The position numbers were made by a program, and so were the translations under genes. Source: an uncultured Chloroflexota bacterium (GTDB lineage Bacteria > Chloroflexota > Chloroflexia > Thermomicrobiales > UBA6265). From it: 64,000 nt of DNA. Below the pieces are notes generated by a model, which did no database searches, was not told the origin of the DNA, and was given only the letters and a program-made list of their open reading frames with translations. How positions within the stretch are numbered: the first letter of the stretch is position 1; every line of letters begins with the position of its first letter. The DNA lies in the NCBI GenBank assembly GCA_937901745.1, contig CALGSZ010000158.1, forward strand, positions 6,360 through 70,359. The letters are read 5' to 3'. Of this stretch, positions 1-9,900 are shown in pieces.

Positions 1-45
1 GATCGCTTCTGGCGCCACACCGACGAGCTTGCCGCGCGCGGCTAG
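1..45 (+). CDS. 3' end of an unidentified protein
   Basis: The first 45 bases read in frame 1 as 14 codons (DRFWRHTDELAARG) followed by TAG. The composition looks coding and the stop falls just before the convergent gene whose stop lies at 49. Only the C-terminus is inside the window, so no function can be given, and it could be a chance open frame. Confidence 0.35.
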   Translation, partial: DRFWRHTDELAARG

Positions 46-48
46 ATC

Positions 49-570
49 TCACGCTTCCGCGACCGGCGTCGCGTTTGGCGACGCGATCGGTGTTGCTGGA
101 GCGGGCGTTACCTCTGGCATCGGCTCGACCGTGATGCGCTCACCGGCGGCGGTGAATGGGCCGGTCGTGCGCTCCGGCATTCCGTCGCCGGCGGTCACGG
201 TGTAGGTGATGGTCAGGCGATCGCCGCTTGGATCGACCTCGGCTTGCGCGTGGATGATGACGAGAGCGGACACGATGCGGACCGGGCCGACCGTGTATCC
301 GACGATGGTCATGTCTGCCGTTTGCGGGCCGGTGGATTCCCAGGCGCCGTGGCGGGTGCCTTGGACGTTGGTACCGATGACGGTGCCGTCCGCGGAGAAG
401 GTGTAGAGGCTCGGCGGCACTCCGGGATCGTCGGGAAAGGTGAGGACCCAGGAGCCGACCAAGGGGTGCTCATCCGTTGCATCGTCTTGCGCGGTCGCTC
501 CCCGGCTCAGCGCGAAGGCGCCGGCCAGAATGACGAGAGCCGCGGCCGCTAGCAGGATCGGTCGTCGCAT
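49..570 (-). CDS. Secreted small protein of unknown function
   Basis: This encodes 173 residues. It starts with MRRPILLAAAALVILAGA, a clear Sec signal peptide with two arginines and a hydrophobic core ending near residue 27 (ATAQ). The start at 570 is chosen because a strong GGAGGAGGGG ribosome site sits just upstream; an upstream in-frame ATG at 615 has none and would bury the signal peptide. The mature part has a lipocalin-like opening (HPLVGSWVLTF) and then beta-rich sequence reminiscent of small proteins reporting a 'GTxxGTWxxTG' pattern. The last 25 residues are Pro/Ala/Thr-rich (PAPATPIASPNATPVAEA). It is probably exported or surface-associated. No enzyme motif is visible. Confidence 0.75.
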   Translation of the reverse strand: MRRPILLAAAALVILAGAFALSRGATAQDDATDEHPLVGSWVLTFPDDPGVPPSLYTFSADGTVIGTNVQGTRHGAWESTGPQTADMTIVGYTVGPVRIVSALVIIHAQAEVDPSGDRLTITYTVTAGDGMPERTTGPFTAAGERITVEPMPEVTPAPATPIASPNATPVAEA

Positions 571-666
571 CGCGTCCCCTCCTCCGTCAAAACACGCATT
601 CGCGCGGTGACTCATGTGCTCGCGCCGCTCTCCCCTGCATGGGCCGTGCCGCGAGCGCCCAGAGGA

Positions 667-1035
667 TCAGGCGCGAACAATGACTTTCCCGTTCTTGGCG
701 ACGATCAGGTACTCGCCGCTTGAACGGCGAAACTGCACCTCGACATCCGGCACGAGATCGACCGAGACGACATCGGTGAAGACGACGGTCGCAGCCGTCG
801 AGATCGCATCCACCCGCCGTATTGATGGCCAGATGGTCAGCATGAGGGTCGGCCGCTCCTCGCCACCGGGGACGAGGAGCTGGTAGACAGCGCCGCTCGG
901 CAAGCGAAACGGCGCGGTTTGGACCGTGGTTTCGAGGTTGTCCGCGATCGGCTCGAGGGCCTGCGCGTCGAACGGCAGGTGTCGGATGCGGCTCGAGATC
1001 GGGTATCGGCGCTGTTGTTCCGATTGGTCGGTCAC
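667..1035 (-). CDS. Hypothetical protein, 122 residues
   Basis: I do not recognise a family. A GTG start at 1035 is preferred because AGGAG lies 12 bases upstream; a further in-frame ATG at 1095 would add 20 Arg-rich residues of low coding quality. The protein has no signal peptide or membrane segment. It is mostly alternating beta-type sequence and ends with VEVQFRRSSGEYLIVAKNGKVIVRA-like strands. It is monocistronic, placed between the secreted protein and a plus-strand gene that starts 198 bases away. Confidence 0.6.
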   Translation of the reverse strand: MTDQSEQQRRYPISSRIRHLPFDAQALEPIADNLETTVQTAPFRLPSGAVYQLLVPGGEERPTLMLTIWPSIRRVDAISTAATVVFTDVVSVDLVPDVEVQFRRSSGEYLIVAKNGKVIVRA

Positions 1036-1232
1036 GGTTGTGCGGTCTCCTGTCGGGCTGCCGCGTCGCGTGGCACGGGCGGCTGGTCGGTACATCTCTA
1101 CCGAATCCGATTATGACGTTTAGGGAGCGTTCATCCGCCAGGTGGGCTAGTACTCTTGGACTAGCCTAATGAGGCCAGCCTGAAGAGGCCAGGTGAGAAT
1201 CGAACGCCGGGCGGATTGGGAAGGATTTGGCT

Positions 1233-1850
1233 ATGGATGGCATCTACCAACTGCGAAAGCGACCGGTGACGCGCCTGTGGTACCGGCAGATGCCGGCGAA
1301 AGACTCGTGGGAGAGCTTGCTGGAGAGCTCGATCGCGTGGGATGAGTCGGATCCTTTCGATGCCTTGCTGCGAGAAGAGTTCGCCGCGACGGAGAGCGAG
1401 CGGGTAGCGATGCCGGCTCAGACGGTAGAGCCGGCGGCGCAGATCCAGGCGGAAGAGGCTCCTGCCGACCCGCCAACCAGCGTCGCGGCGGAGGCGGCGT
1501 CGAAGGACGACGCGCTTGCGGAGTGGGGCGAATGGAGGGCAGTGCCGGCCGAGGCGCCATCGCTGCTCCTCTCGGGTAGCCCGATGCTCGATGTCCGCGT
1601 TCCGGGCCCCATTCTCCGGCCGGGCTGCCACTACCGCGTGACGAGCCTGCAGAACGGAGTCGTCGGCCTGAGCGTCACCGATCCCGATGGCGTGACCTCG
1701 CAAGGCTATTGCGCCTCGATTGATTTGGGCTGCATTGATTCGCGATTCGCCGAGCGCTCCGTGGCCCGCGCGGCCGCTGGCTCGCTGCGGATGAAGGTGC
1801 AGCGACTGAGCTGGAGCTTGAGCCAATCAACTGCCTCCTTGCTGAGCTAA
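1233..1850 (+). CDS. Hypothetical protein, 205 residues
   Basis: The ATG at 1233 follows GGGAAGGA by about 7 bases; a TTG two codons earlier is the alternative. The N-terminal third is charged (MDGIYQLRKRPVTRLWYRQM), the middle (residues 60-105) is an Ala/Glu/Pro-rich linker, and the C-terminal half carries a small beta-rich unit containing PGPILRPGCHYRVTSL. No transmembrane segment or known domain is recognised. The antisense frame over the same interval is Arg-rich and looks like a shadow. Confidence 0.55.
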   Translation: MDGIYQLRKRPVTRLWYRQMPAKDSWESLLESSIAWDESDPFDALLREEFAATESERVAMPAQTVEPAAQIQAEEAPADPPTSVAAEAASKDDALAEWGEWRAVPAEAPSLLLSGSPMLDVRVPGPILRPGCHYRVTSLQNGVVGLSVTDPDGVTSQGYCASIDLGCIDSRFAERSVARAAAGSLRMKVQRLSWSLSQSTASLLS

Positions 1851-2056
1851 CTCGACCTGGGCGGTAGTCCCGCGGCCCTTGACGTGCCGTTCCCGTTCCC
1901 TCCCGCCCTGCCGGCTCTGCCGGCGCGATGACGGCCGGTAACGCGCCTCCCCCCGGGCGCAGCCGGCCGTCGTCGTGTTTGCTGAGGATATACTGCCGCC
2001 CAAGGTGGTCCGCGCTCGGCGCGCAGACGTCGAGCATTTCCCAGTGGAGGAGAGAC

Positions 2057-3049
2057 GTGAGCGAGGCGCTCCGCGAGGACTCGCGGTCGGTGGTTGATGT
2101 GCCGATAGGGTTGGACGACGTGCGCAAGGCGCGAGAGCGCATCGCCGGACTTGTCCACCGGACACCGCTCTTGACGAGCCGGACGCTGAGCCAGATGACC
2201 AACACGGACCTCCGGCTCAAGGCGGAAAATCTGCAGCGGACTGGCTCGTTCAAGCCGCGTGGCGCGTTCAATGCCGTCATGCAGCTGACGAGTGAGGAGC
2301 GGAGACGCGGCGTCGTCACCTTCTCCGCGGGGAACCACGGGCAGGCGCTGGCCTACGCGGCTACGCAGGCGGGTGTCGCCTGCACCGTCTTCATGTCCAA
2401 GAACGCCGTGCCCGCCAAGGTGGCGGCGATTCGCGGCTACGGCGGCGAGGTCCGGTTTGGCGAGGGCATCAACGAGGCGTACGCGGCGATGGAGGCGTTC
2501 ATCCGGGAGACCGGGGCGACGTTCGTCTCGCCGTTTGCCCAGCCGCCGATCATCGCGGGTCAGGGGACGGTCGGGCTGGAGATCCTCGAGGACGATCCGG
2601 AAGTCGAGCAGATCGTCGTCGCGGTTGGCGGAGGCGGCTTGATCGCTGGCATCGCGCTGGCGGCCAAAGCGCTGCGGCCGGACATTCGCATCGTCGGCGT
2701 CGAGCCGGAGGGATCGGCGGCGGTTTACCGAGCCCTGGAGGCGGGCAAGCCGGTGCGGCTGGAGCGCAACGAGACGATCGCCGACGGCCTGGCAGCGCCG
2801 TTCACGGAGGAGCTGCCCCTCGCCATCATCCAGCGCTATGTTGACGACGTGGTCTTGGTCACGGACGACGAAATCCTTGCCGCGCTGCGCCTAACGCTGG
2901 AGCGGACGAAGCTGCTCGTCGAGCCGGCCGCGGCGGCGGCGGTCGCGGCGTTGTTGACCGGCAAGGCGGCGATCCCGCACGGCGCCCGGACCGTCGTGGT
3001 CCTCAGCGGCGGCAATATTGGGATCGACCGGCTCAAGGCGGTTCTCTAA
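2057..3049 (+). CDS. Threonine/serine dehydratase (PLP, catabolic type)
   Basis: This is a fold-type II PLP enzyme that deaminates threonine to 2-oxobutanoate and ammonia, and probably serine to pyruvate. Residues 45-60 contain the PLP-lysine motif RTGSFKPRGA; the substrate loop SAGNHGQA follows, and the glycine-rich phosphate cup is VGGGGLIAG. At 330 residues it has no C-terminal ACT regulatory domain, so it resembles TdcB or the short IlvA forms rather than the feedback-inhibited biosynthetic enzyme. The GTG at 2057 follows GGAGGAGAG. An upstream ATG at 1928 would add a 43-residue Pro/Arg/Ser-rich extension without a matching ribosome site and is rejected. A hairpin just after the stop suggests it is transcribed alone. 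Confidence 0.93.
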   Translation: MSEALREDSRSVVDVPIGLDDVRKARERIAGLVHRTPLLTSRTLSQMTNTDLRLKAENLQRTGSFKPRGAFNAVMQLTSEERRRGVVTFSAGNHGQALAYAATQAGVACTVFMSKNAVPAKVAAIRGYGGEVRFGEGINEAYAAMEAFIRETGATFVSPFAQPPIIAGQGTVGLEILEDDPEVEQIVVAVGGGGLIAGIALAAKALRPDIRIVGVEPEGSAAVYRALEAGKPVRLERNETIADGLAAPFTEELPLAIIQRYVDDVVLVTDDEILAALRLTLERTKLLVEPAAAAAVAALLTGKAAIPHGARTVVVLSGGNIGIDRLKAVL

Positions 3050-3075
3050 CACCCCTCACAGACAGCGTCGCTCCG

Positions 3076-3105
3076 CGCGGTGGCGTCGACTCAGGCGCCA
3101 CCGCG
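3076..3105 (+). terminator. Hairpin after the threonine dehydratase gene
   Basis: CGCGGTGGCG (3076-3085) and CGCCACCGCG (3096-3105) form a perfect 10-bp stem around a 10-base loop, 26 bases after the dehydratase stop. The downstream tract is only weakly T-rich (TGCTATTGTC), so this is a stem-type terminator candidate rather than a classic one. Confidence 0.5.
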
Positions 3106-3270
3106 TGCTATTGTCGAGTTACCTGCCCTGTGGCATCGGACTTGCCGCGCGGCGAGTCGGTGGCGCCTCGCGCTGACGATCGTTTGGTGGCCGCTTGGAG
3201 ACGGCGGGCCGCCACACATCTCGCGCCGGGATTCGCCAGGCGACCGCAAGCACGGAAGGAGGGCGGAGCG

Positions 3271-4623
3271 ATGCGAGACCGGAAGACCCTCTCCCGGCGC
3301 GCGCTGGTGCGGCGCATCGTGGCCGCGGGCGCTGGAACGGCGCTGCTGGCAGGGCCAACCGGGCGCCGGACCGCGGCACGGCAGCTCGAAGGCAAGATCG
3401 CCGTAGGGTACGAGGATCCGCTCGGCATCCTGCAGCCGCAGATCGAAGCGGCGGTGGCGGCGGTCACGGCGGAGCATCCGAACGCGGAGATCGAGCTGCG
3501 CAAGGCGCCGGGCGGAAACTTTGCGACGCAACTCCTCCTGGCGCTGGGCACGAACCGGGCGCCGGACGTCTTCCTCTTCACTAGTCTCGGCATCGGCGAA
3601 TTGGCGGAGGCGGGCTTTCTCGCTCCGCTCGATCCGTATCTGTCCGGCTGGGAGGGGTGGGCGCAGTATCCCGACCAGGTCAAGTACGCCCTCACCTACC
3701 AGGGGCAGGTCTGGGCGCTGCCCTACGGACTCGATACTCACTTCCTCTACTACCGAAAGGACCTCTTCGAGCAGGCGGGGCTGCCTCGGGAGTGGCAGCC
3801 AGCGACACCGGACGACATCCTCGCCGCGGCTCTGCAGATCAAGGAGCGAGTGCCGGACGTCGTGCCGTATGCGCTCTACGCCGGCGCGAACGGCGGAAAT
3901 GGCACAGCGATTCGCGGGCTGCTGCCGCTCCTGTATGCCTTCGGCGGTGCGATGCAGGACGAGCAGGGGAAGTGGATCATTGATTCCTGCCCGCTGCGCC
4001 GGACGCTCCAGTTCTACGAGCGCGCCTACCGGGTGGACGGCACCGTCCCGCAACAGGCGATGACCGCGGCCAACCCGGTCGCGACGATGCGCGAGCTGAT
4101 GGGGAAGGGGGATTTGGGCATCCTCTACGAGGGGAGCTGGGCGTACAGTCTCTGGGAAGCGTCCGATCCAGAGACGACGCACGAGCAGATCGGGTACGTC
4201 CTCTTCCCGGCGGCGGACGGGCGTCCTCCATTCACGATCGGCGGGCCGGGCGACGCCTGGTACGTCAACGCGCGGAGCGGGAATCCCGATCTCGCCTGGG
4301 CGTTCATCGCCGCGATGAACACGCTGGAGGCGCAGGTCGCGCTCAATGCCGAGGATCTGCATGTGCCGGCGCGGCAGGACGCCGCCGCCGATCCGGCGTT
4401 CCAGGAGACGCCGTTCCGCCAGGCGGTGATCGAAAGTGTCGCGGCGATGCAGATTGCGCCGCCGGATCCGGCGTACCGGCAGCTCGTCGGGATCGTGCAG
4501 AACGGGACCGGATTAGTCGCGACAGGCGACGCAGCGGCGGGCGAAGCGGTCGAGCGCTACGCGGAGGAATTGACGCGGGTGCTTGGCGAGGGCAACGTGG
4601 TTCGTCAGGCATGCGCTGAGTAG
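3271..4623 (+). CDS. Sugar ABC transporter substrate-binding protein (importer 1)
   Basis: This is an extracytoplasmic solute-binding protein of the family-1 (MalE/UgpB) type, 450 residues. The ATG at 3271 follows GGAAGGAGGG. The N-terminus (SRRALVRRIVAAGAGTALLAG) combines arginines with a hydrophobic stretch, like a Tat or Sec signal, with a likely cleavage or anchoring site near residue 35. Typical features are the early VGYEDPLG strand, the PDVFLF segment and the lobe-crossing YGLDTHFLYYRKDLFEQAGLP motif, which is the hallmark of sugar-binding members. It is followed after 38 bases by two MalFG-type permease genes. No ATPase gene is present in this operon, so a shared MsmK/UgpC-type ATPase encoded elsewhere is expected. 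Confidence 0.93.
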   Translation: MRDRKTLSRRALVRRIVAAGAGTALLAGPTGRRTAARQLEGKIAVGYEDPLGILQPQIEAAVAAVTAEHPNAEIELRKAPGGNFATQLLLALGTNRAPDVFLFTSLGIGELAEAGFLAPLDPYLSGWEGWAQYPDQVKYALTYQGQVWALPYGLDTHFLYYRKDLFEQAGLPREWQPATPDDILAAALQIKERVPDVVPYALYAGANGGNGTAIRGLLPLLYAFGGAMQDEQGKWIIDSCPLRRTLQFYERAYRVDGTVPQQAMTAANPVATMRELMGKGDLGILYEGSWAYSLWEASDPETTHEQIGYVLFPAADGRPPFTIGGPGDAWYVNARSGNPDLAWAFIAAMNTLEAQVALNAEDLHVPARQDAAADPAFQETPFRQAVIESVAAMQIAPPDPAYRQLVGIVQNGTGLVATGDAAAGEAVERYAEELTRVLGEGNVVRQACAE

Positions 4624-4661
4624 GCCGCGGCGCTGCCGGTCGCGGAGAGCGGGCGAGGACG

Positions 4662-5630
4662 ATGCTCTCGCGGGCGTGGGGAGCTGGCGAGCGTCGCCGG
4701 CGTCGAATTCCGGGCCGGCCTGCCGAGCCGGGTCGCGAGAGTGGCACGCGACGCTGGCGGCGCGAGGCTTCCTACGCCGTGGCTATCCTGCCGGCGGCGC
4801 TCCTGCTGATCCTCTTCTTCGCGCTGCCTGTCGTCTGGGCGCTCTATACCAGCCTGACCGACCGCGCGCTGCTCGGCATCGGCGCGCAAGAGACGCGATT
4901 CGTCGGACTTGAAAATTACCGGCGGCTAATCAGCTACGTCGAGTTCCCGCGAATCGTCCGAAACTCGGTCGTCTTCGTGCTCGGCGCGGGGGTGATCGGG
5001 CAAACGGTCGGCGGGTTGCTGTTGGCGCTCCTGCTGCACCACGCGGATCGCCAACGATACCGGCTCGGCAACGTCGCGTTCGCGGCCGTCATCGCCGCGT
5101 GGATCACGCCGCCGCTGGTGGCCGGCTCGATCTGGGGCGAGTTGCTTGACGCCTACGGGCTGGTCAACCGCGTCGCGAGCGATTTGGGATTGGGTTCGCC
5201 CGATCTGCTCGCGGAGCGCCCGATGCTCTCCGTGATTCTGGCCGAATCGTGGCGTGGGGTGGGCTTCGCGATGATCTTGTTCCTGGGCGCGCTGCAAGTG
5301 ATCCCCCGCAGTCTCCACGAGGCGGCCGCGCTGGATGGCGCCGGACCGCTGCGCCGGCTGTTGGGACTGACGCTGCCGCTGCTGCGCCATCAGGTCGCGC
5401 TCGTCTTGATGATGACGACGATCATCACGATGGGCAGCTTCCTCGTCATCTTGGTGATGACGAACGGTGACCCGGCGCTGGGGACGGAAACGATCGCGCT
5501 CTTCGCCTTCCACCGCGCGATCGGCGTCGATTTCCAGATCGGGTACGGCGCGGCGATCTCGACCGTGATGCTCTTGGTCAATCTCGTCTTCGCCGCGATC
5601 TATCTCCGGCTGGCGAGGGAGCGGGCATGA
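4662..5630 (+). CDS. Sugar ABC transporter permease, MalF type (importer 1)
   Basis: A 322-residue inner-membrane permease with about six membrane segments. The EAA loop that docks the ATPase is visible as EAAALDGAGPLRRLLGLTLP (residues about 220-240). The first 35 residues are a basic cytoplasmic leader, followed by a first helix that begins AVAILPAALLLILFFALP. It overlaps the next permease by four bases (ATGA), so the two are translationally coupled. The substrate is not predictable beyond a sugar or related carbohydrate. Confidence 0.92.
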   Translation: MLSRAWGAGERRRRRIPGRPAEPGRESGTRRWRREASYAVAILPAALLLILFFALPVVWALYTSLTDRALLGIGAQETRFVGLENYRRLISYVEFPRIVRNSVVFVLGAGVIGQTVGGLLLALLLHHADRQRYRLGNVAFAAVIAAWITPPLVAGSIWGELLDAYGLVNRVASDLGLGSPDLLAERPMLSVILAESWRGVGFAMILFLGALQVIPRSLHEAAALDGAGPLRRLLGLTLPLLRHQVALVLMMTTIITMGSFLVILVMTNGDPALGTETIALFAFHRAIGVDFQIGYGAAISTVMLLVNLVFAAIYLRLARERA

Positions 5631-6445
5631 ACGGGCGACGGAGGGGCGCCGGATGGCTGGCGACGCACGCCGCGCTGCTGGCGGTCGTGCTCATCTTTGG
5701 GCTGCCGTTTCTGTGGCTGCTGGCGGCCGCGGTCAGCCGCGCCGTTCCCGAGCTGCCGTGGCCGACCGAGCCGACGCTGGAGCATCTGCGGGAGCTGTTC
5801 CGCGAGCGGAACGCCGGGCGAGGGTTGCGAAACAGCCTGATCGTCGCCACGGCGGCGATGGCGCTGACGACGGTCACGGCCTCGCTGGCCGGCTACGGGC
5901 TGTCGCGCCTGAATATCCGGCACAAGACGGCGGTGAGCTATGGCGTGCTCTTGCTCCAGACCTTCCCGCTGGCGGTGACGATGGTGCCGATCTACGATCT
6001 CGCGATCCGGCTCGGGCTGCAGGGGACCTATCGAGGGCTGATCGTGTCGCACGCGGCGATTTCGCTGCCGCTGGCGGTCTGGCTGATGAAGAGCGCGACG
6101 GACGCGGTGCCGCGCGAGGTCGAGGAGGCGGCGTGGCTGGATGGCGCGTCGCTCGTGCGGGCATGGCGCGACATCGTCGTGCCTTTGACGGTTTCCGGGC
6201 TAGCGGTGACGGCGGGATTCGCCTTCGTGACCGCTTGGGCCGAGGTGCTGATGGCGGTGGTGCTACTGGCGATCGGCGATGTCGCGAAGGAGACGCTGCC
6301 GTTCCAGTTCTACTACCAGGCGAGCGAAGGGAGCGGTGTCGTCGCCGCGCTGGCCGCTGTCTACATCGTGCCGGTCATCGCGGTTTTTCTGCTCTTGCGC
6401 CGGCTGATCGTGCGGGGATTAGCCGGAAGCCTCCAGAGTCTGTAA
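5627..6445 (+). CDS. Sugar ABC transporter permease, MalG type (importer 1)
   Basis: A 272-residue MalG-type partner of the preceding permease. Its EAA loop reads EEAAWLDGASLVRAWRDIVVP (near residue 165). The predicted helices include AALLAVVLIFGLPFLWLLAA at the N-terminus and a C-terminal VIAVFLLLRRLIVRGL. The start ATG lies inside the stop of the upstream permease. It is the last gene of importer 1; about 500 bases of apparently noncoding DNA follow. Confidence 0.92.
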   Translation: MNGRRRGAGWLATHAALLAVVLIFGLPFLWLLAAAVSRAVPELPWPTEPTLEHLRELFRERNAGRGLRNSLIVATAAMALTTVTASLAGYGLSRLNIRHKTAVSYGVLLLQTFPLAVTMVPIYDLAIRLGLQGTYRGLIVSHAAISLPLAVWLMKSATDAVPREVEEAAWLDGASLVRAWRDIVVPLTVSGLAVTAGFAFVTAWAEVLMAVVLLAIGDVAKETLPFQFYYQASEGSGVVAALAAVYIVPVIAVFLLLRRLIVRGLAGSLQSL

Positions 6446-6944
6446 CTGGCGCAAACGTGGGATTGGTGGCGTTCCCCGGAGCGGGACAATGGCTCCACTT
6501 TCGTCGTACTGCTCGCCGTGGGACGGAATTGCCCGTACTTTGCTCCGCAGGCAATTAAGCTCGAAAAATGGTTCGCATCTAGTCCAAACGCGCTATTCTT
6601 GTTGCACGGGCACAGCGCGGTGCCGAAATGGCTGCGTTGGCGGCAGGCGCAGCCGACCGCAGCGAGGAGTGGCTGACGTGGCACTGCGGTGCCATTCAGA
6701 TGAGCACATCGTTGCCTCTCTGGCGTGCCGCCTCCGCGCTGCCTCTGTCCCGACGTTGATTGCGAACGGCGTGACGCTTGCCGTGCAGGCGACGCGCAAT
6801 TCGACGAGCATCGCGGTTGCCGCCCGCGGTGATTTGGCCCCGGACCGCTCGATGGCCCTGATTGGTGGCCGTCCTCGTTGCGTGCTATGTCCAACCATCG
6901 TCCCGTCCAGTCCGGAAACGTAGCGCGAGGAAAGCGGCTTGGCC
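6446..6944. other. Noncoding stretch upstream of the sensor kinase
   Basis: About 500 bases separate importer 1 from the kinase gene. Base composition is visibly less GC-rich than the neighbours (for example GGCAATTAAGCTCGAAAAAT-like runs around 6550-6600). Open frames of 131-197 codons exist on both strands, but their translations are Cys/Ser/Arg-rich without motifs, and none has a convincing ribosome site. It probably carries the kinase promoter and 5' leader. I could not identify a specific regulatory element or a tRNA. Confidence 0.5.
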
Positions 6945-9900
6945 ATGTTGACAACCGTTATCGGGCGCATCGCGAGGCTCAAGGCCATTGGCCGACGCGA
7001 AACGGAGCCTCGTGCCCGATCGCGAATCGCACCTGAGACGGCGCCCGCGTCGCCGGGTCAGCCCGAGGACGAGGGGCGCGGCTCAGAAGACTCGCTCCGC
7101 GCGACGATTGACGCCGCGCCGGTCATTTTCTGGTCCAGCGATCCGGAAGGACGCTGCACGTTCCTCAGCCGCCGCTGGTATGCCTTCACGGGTCAGACGC
7201 CGGAGACGGCGCTCGGCTTCGGCTGGTTGGACGCGGTTCATCCGGAGGACCGAGCGGCCGCCGAGGAGCGTTTTTTGGCCGCGCACCGGGAGCGGACTCC
7301 CCTCCAGCTCGAGCTTCGCTTGCGGTACCGGGACGGCAGCTACCGCCGGGCGTTCAATCTGGCGCTGCCCCGGTTCGACGCGCAAGGCAAATTCTTCGGC
7401 TTCGCCGGATCGGTGCTCGACCGCACGGAGCGCGACCATCCCGAGGAACGGTTGCATCTCCTGCAGGAGGTGACGACTGCCCTGTCGGCGGCTCAGTCCA
7501 TCGAGGAGGTGCGGCGGGTCATTTTGGGTGAGGTGCTGACGGCGCTCGGCGCGAGGGGCATCGCGCTCCGCTTGCTTTCGCCGGAAGGTCTCGTCCTGGA
7601 GGAAGCTCTCCTGGGCACGACGCTCAGCGATGAGACGAGGCAGCGGATCTCCCTACTTCCGACCGATGCCCGGCATCCCGCGGTGGACGCGTTTCGCAGC
7701 GGCCGTCCCGTATTCATGAGCGATGTGCAGGAACTGCTTGATGCGTATCCAGAATGGATCGACCTGGCGCGCGCGCATGAGACGCGGGCGGGCGCTCATC
7801 TGCCGCTGCGGCGTGGCGACGACGTCTTTGGCGTCTTGACGCTGGCGTTCGGCGAGCCGCGCGAGTGGCATCCGGCGGAGCGGGCCTTTGTCCAGGAGTT
7901 GGCGTCGCGCGCGGCAGCGGCCTACGAGCGGGCGCGCCTGACCGAGGCTGAGCGAGCAGCCCGCGAGCGCGCCGAGCGGTTGCAGGCGTTGACGGCGCGG
8001 CTGGCGACGGCGGTGACTCCTGCCGATGTGGTGGCCGCGGTGCTGGAAGAAGGGTTGCCGGTGCTGGGCGCCGCGGCGTGCGCGATCGTGAAGGTCGAGG
8101 GCGAGGATCTGGAAATCGTCGGCGCGACCGGCCTCACCGACGATCTGGTGCGACGCTGGCGCCGCTTCCCGCTCTCGACCGCGACACCGATCGCCGACGC
8201 GGCTCGCGAGCGGACGGCGATCTGGCTGGAGTCGCCGGAAGCTTTCGTGGAGCGGTATCACCGCTTGCCCGATCCCGCGACATCGGATTCGTCGGAGGCG
8301 TGGGCGGCGCTGCCGCTGGTCGCTTCCGACCGGGTGCTCGGCGCCCTGTCGCTGAACTACGAGAAGTCGCGTCGCTTCTCGGAGGATGAGCGGCGCTATG
8401 TCACTGCCCTGGCCGATCTCTGCGCTCAGGCGCTCGAGCGTACCTGGCTTTATGCCGCTCTGCGAGAGGCGAACGATCGGTTCGAGCTCGCGGAGCAGGG
8501 CTCGGGCGGGTACATCTATGACTGGGACCTGACGACGGGCGTGGTCGTCCGCTCCGCGAATTTCACCCGTGTGACGGGGTATCCCGAGCTCACCGCGCGG
8601 GCGGGAGAATGGCAAGAGGTCATCGCCGCTGACGACCGCCCGCGCATCCAAGCGGCGTTGCAGGCGGCGCTGCGCGAAGGCGGCAGCTTCAGCGTGGAGT
8701 ATCGCGTTCAGCACCGGGATGGCCACGAGATTCACCTCTGGGACCGGGGCACCGTCGAGGTCGGGGAGGATGGCCGGCCGCAACGGGTGATCGGGAGCGT
8801 CCTCGATATCACCGCGCGGAAGCGGGCCGAAGAGGCGCAGCGGCAGGAGCGAGCTCGGCTCGAGACCATCCTGCGCCAGTTGCCAGAGGGAGTGATTATC
8901 GCGGAGGCGCCATCGGGCAGGATGGTGCAAGGCAACGAGCAGGTTGCCAGGATCTTCCGCCACGGCTTCATCGCGGCGCAGTCGATCGAGGAGTACTCGG
9001 CGTATCGGGGCTATCACCCGGATGGTCGTCCCTATCTCCCCGAGGAATGGCCGCTCGCCCGCGCGATCCAGCACGGAGAGGTCATCGAGCAGGAGGAGAT
9101 CCGCATCGAGCGGGGTGATGGCTCGATCGGCTGGATCACTGCCAATGCGGCGCCGATCCGCGATGCGAGTGGGCAGATCGTCGCGGGCGTCGCCACGTTC
9201 GCGGACATCACCGAGCGCCGGCGACAGGAGGCGAGGATCTCCCTGCTCGCCGATACGGGGACCGCGCTCAATGCCTCTCTCGACATCGAGACGACGCTGG
9301 AGCACGTCGCGCATCTGGCCGTGCCGGCGCTCGCCGAGGCGGTTGGTGTCTATCTCCTCGACGACCGGGAGCGGGCGCGCCCGATCGCGATTGCGCACGC
9401 GAACCCGGAGAAGGAGCAGGAGCTGCGCGACCTGATGCCCCAGGCGCCAGACCCCGACCATCCGCAAAGCGTCATCGCGCAGGTGGTGCAGAGCGGTGAA
9501 CCGCTGCTGATCTCGGATCTCTCGAACGAGGGAGTGGGGGGAGCGTCGCTGATGTTCCCGCGGGAGCGGGAATGGGCGCTCTCCCACGGGATGCGATCGG
9601 TGATGGTCGTGCCGATGGCGGCACGTGGCTCCGTCTTCGGCGCGATTGCCTTCGGCGCGAACGCGGCGTGGGGGCTTTTTGACGAGCGCGACCTCGAGCT
9701 GGCGGCGGAGCTGGGACGGCGAGCGGCGATCGCGATCGACAACGCGCGTCTCTACCGCGAGGCGCGGGACGCCGAATCGCGCGCTCGGTTCCTCGCCGAG
9801 GCGAGCGAGGTCATGGCACAGACGCTGGATTATCGCGAGGCGGTCAAGCGCGTCGTGAATCTGGCGGTGCCGGCCTTGGCCGATTGGTGCGTGGTGGATT

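Noticed and set aside
6361..6988. Frames of 131-197 codons on both strands in the gap before the kinase
   Set aside because: Cys/Ser/Arg-rich translations, no ribosome site and no similarity that I recognise.
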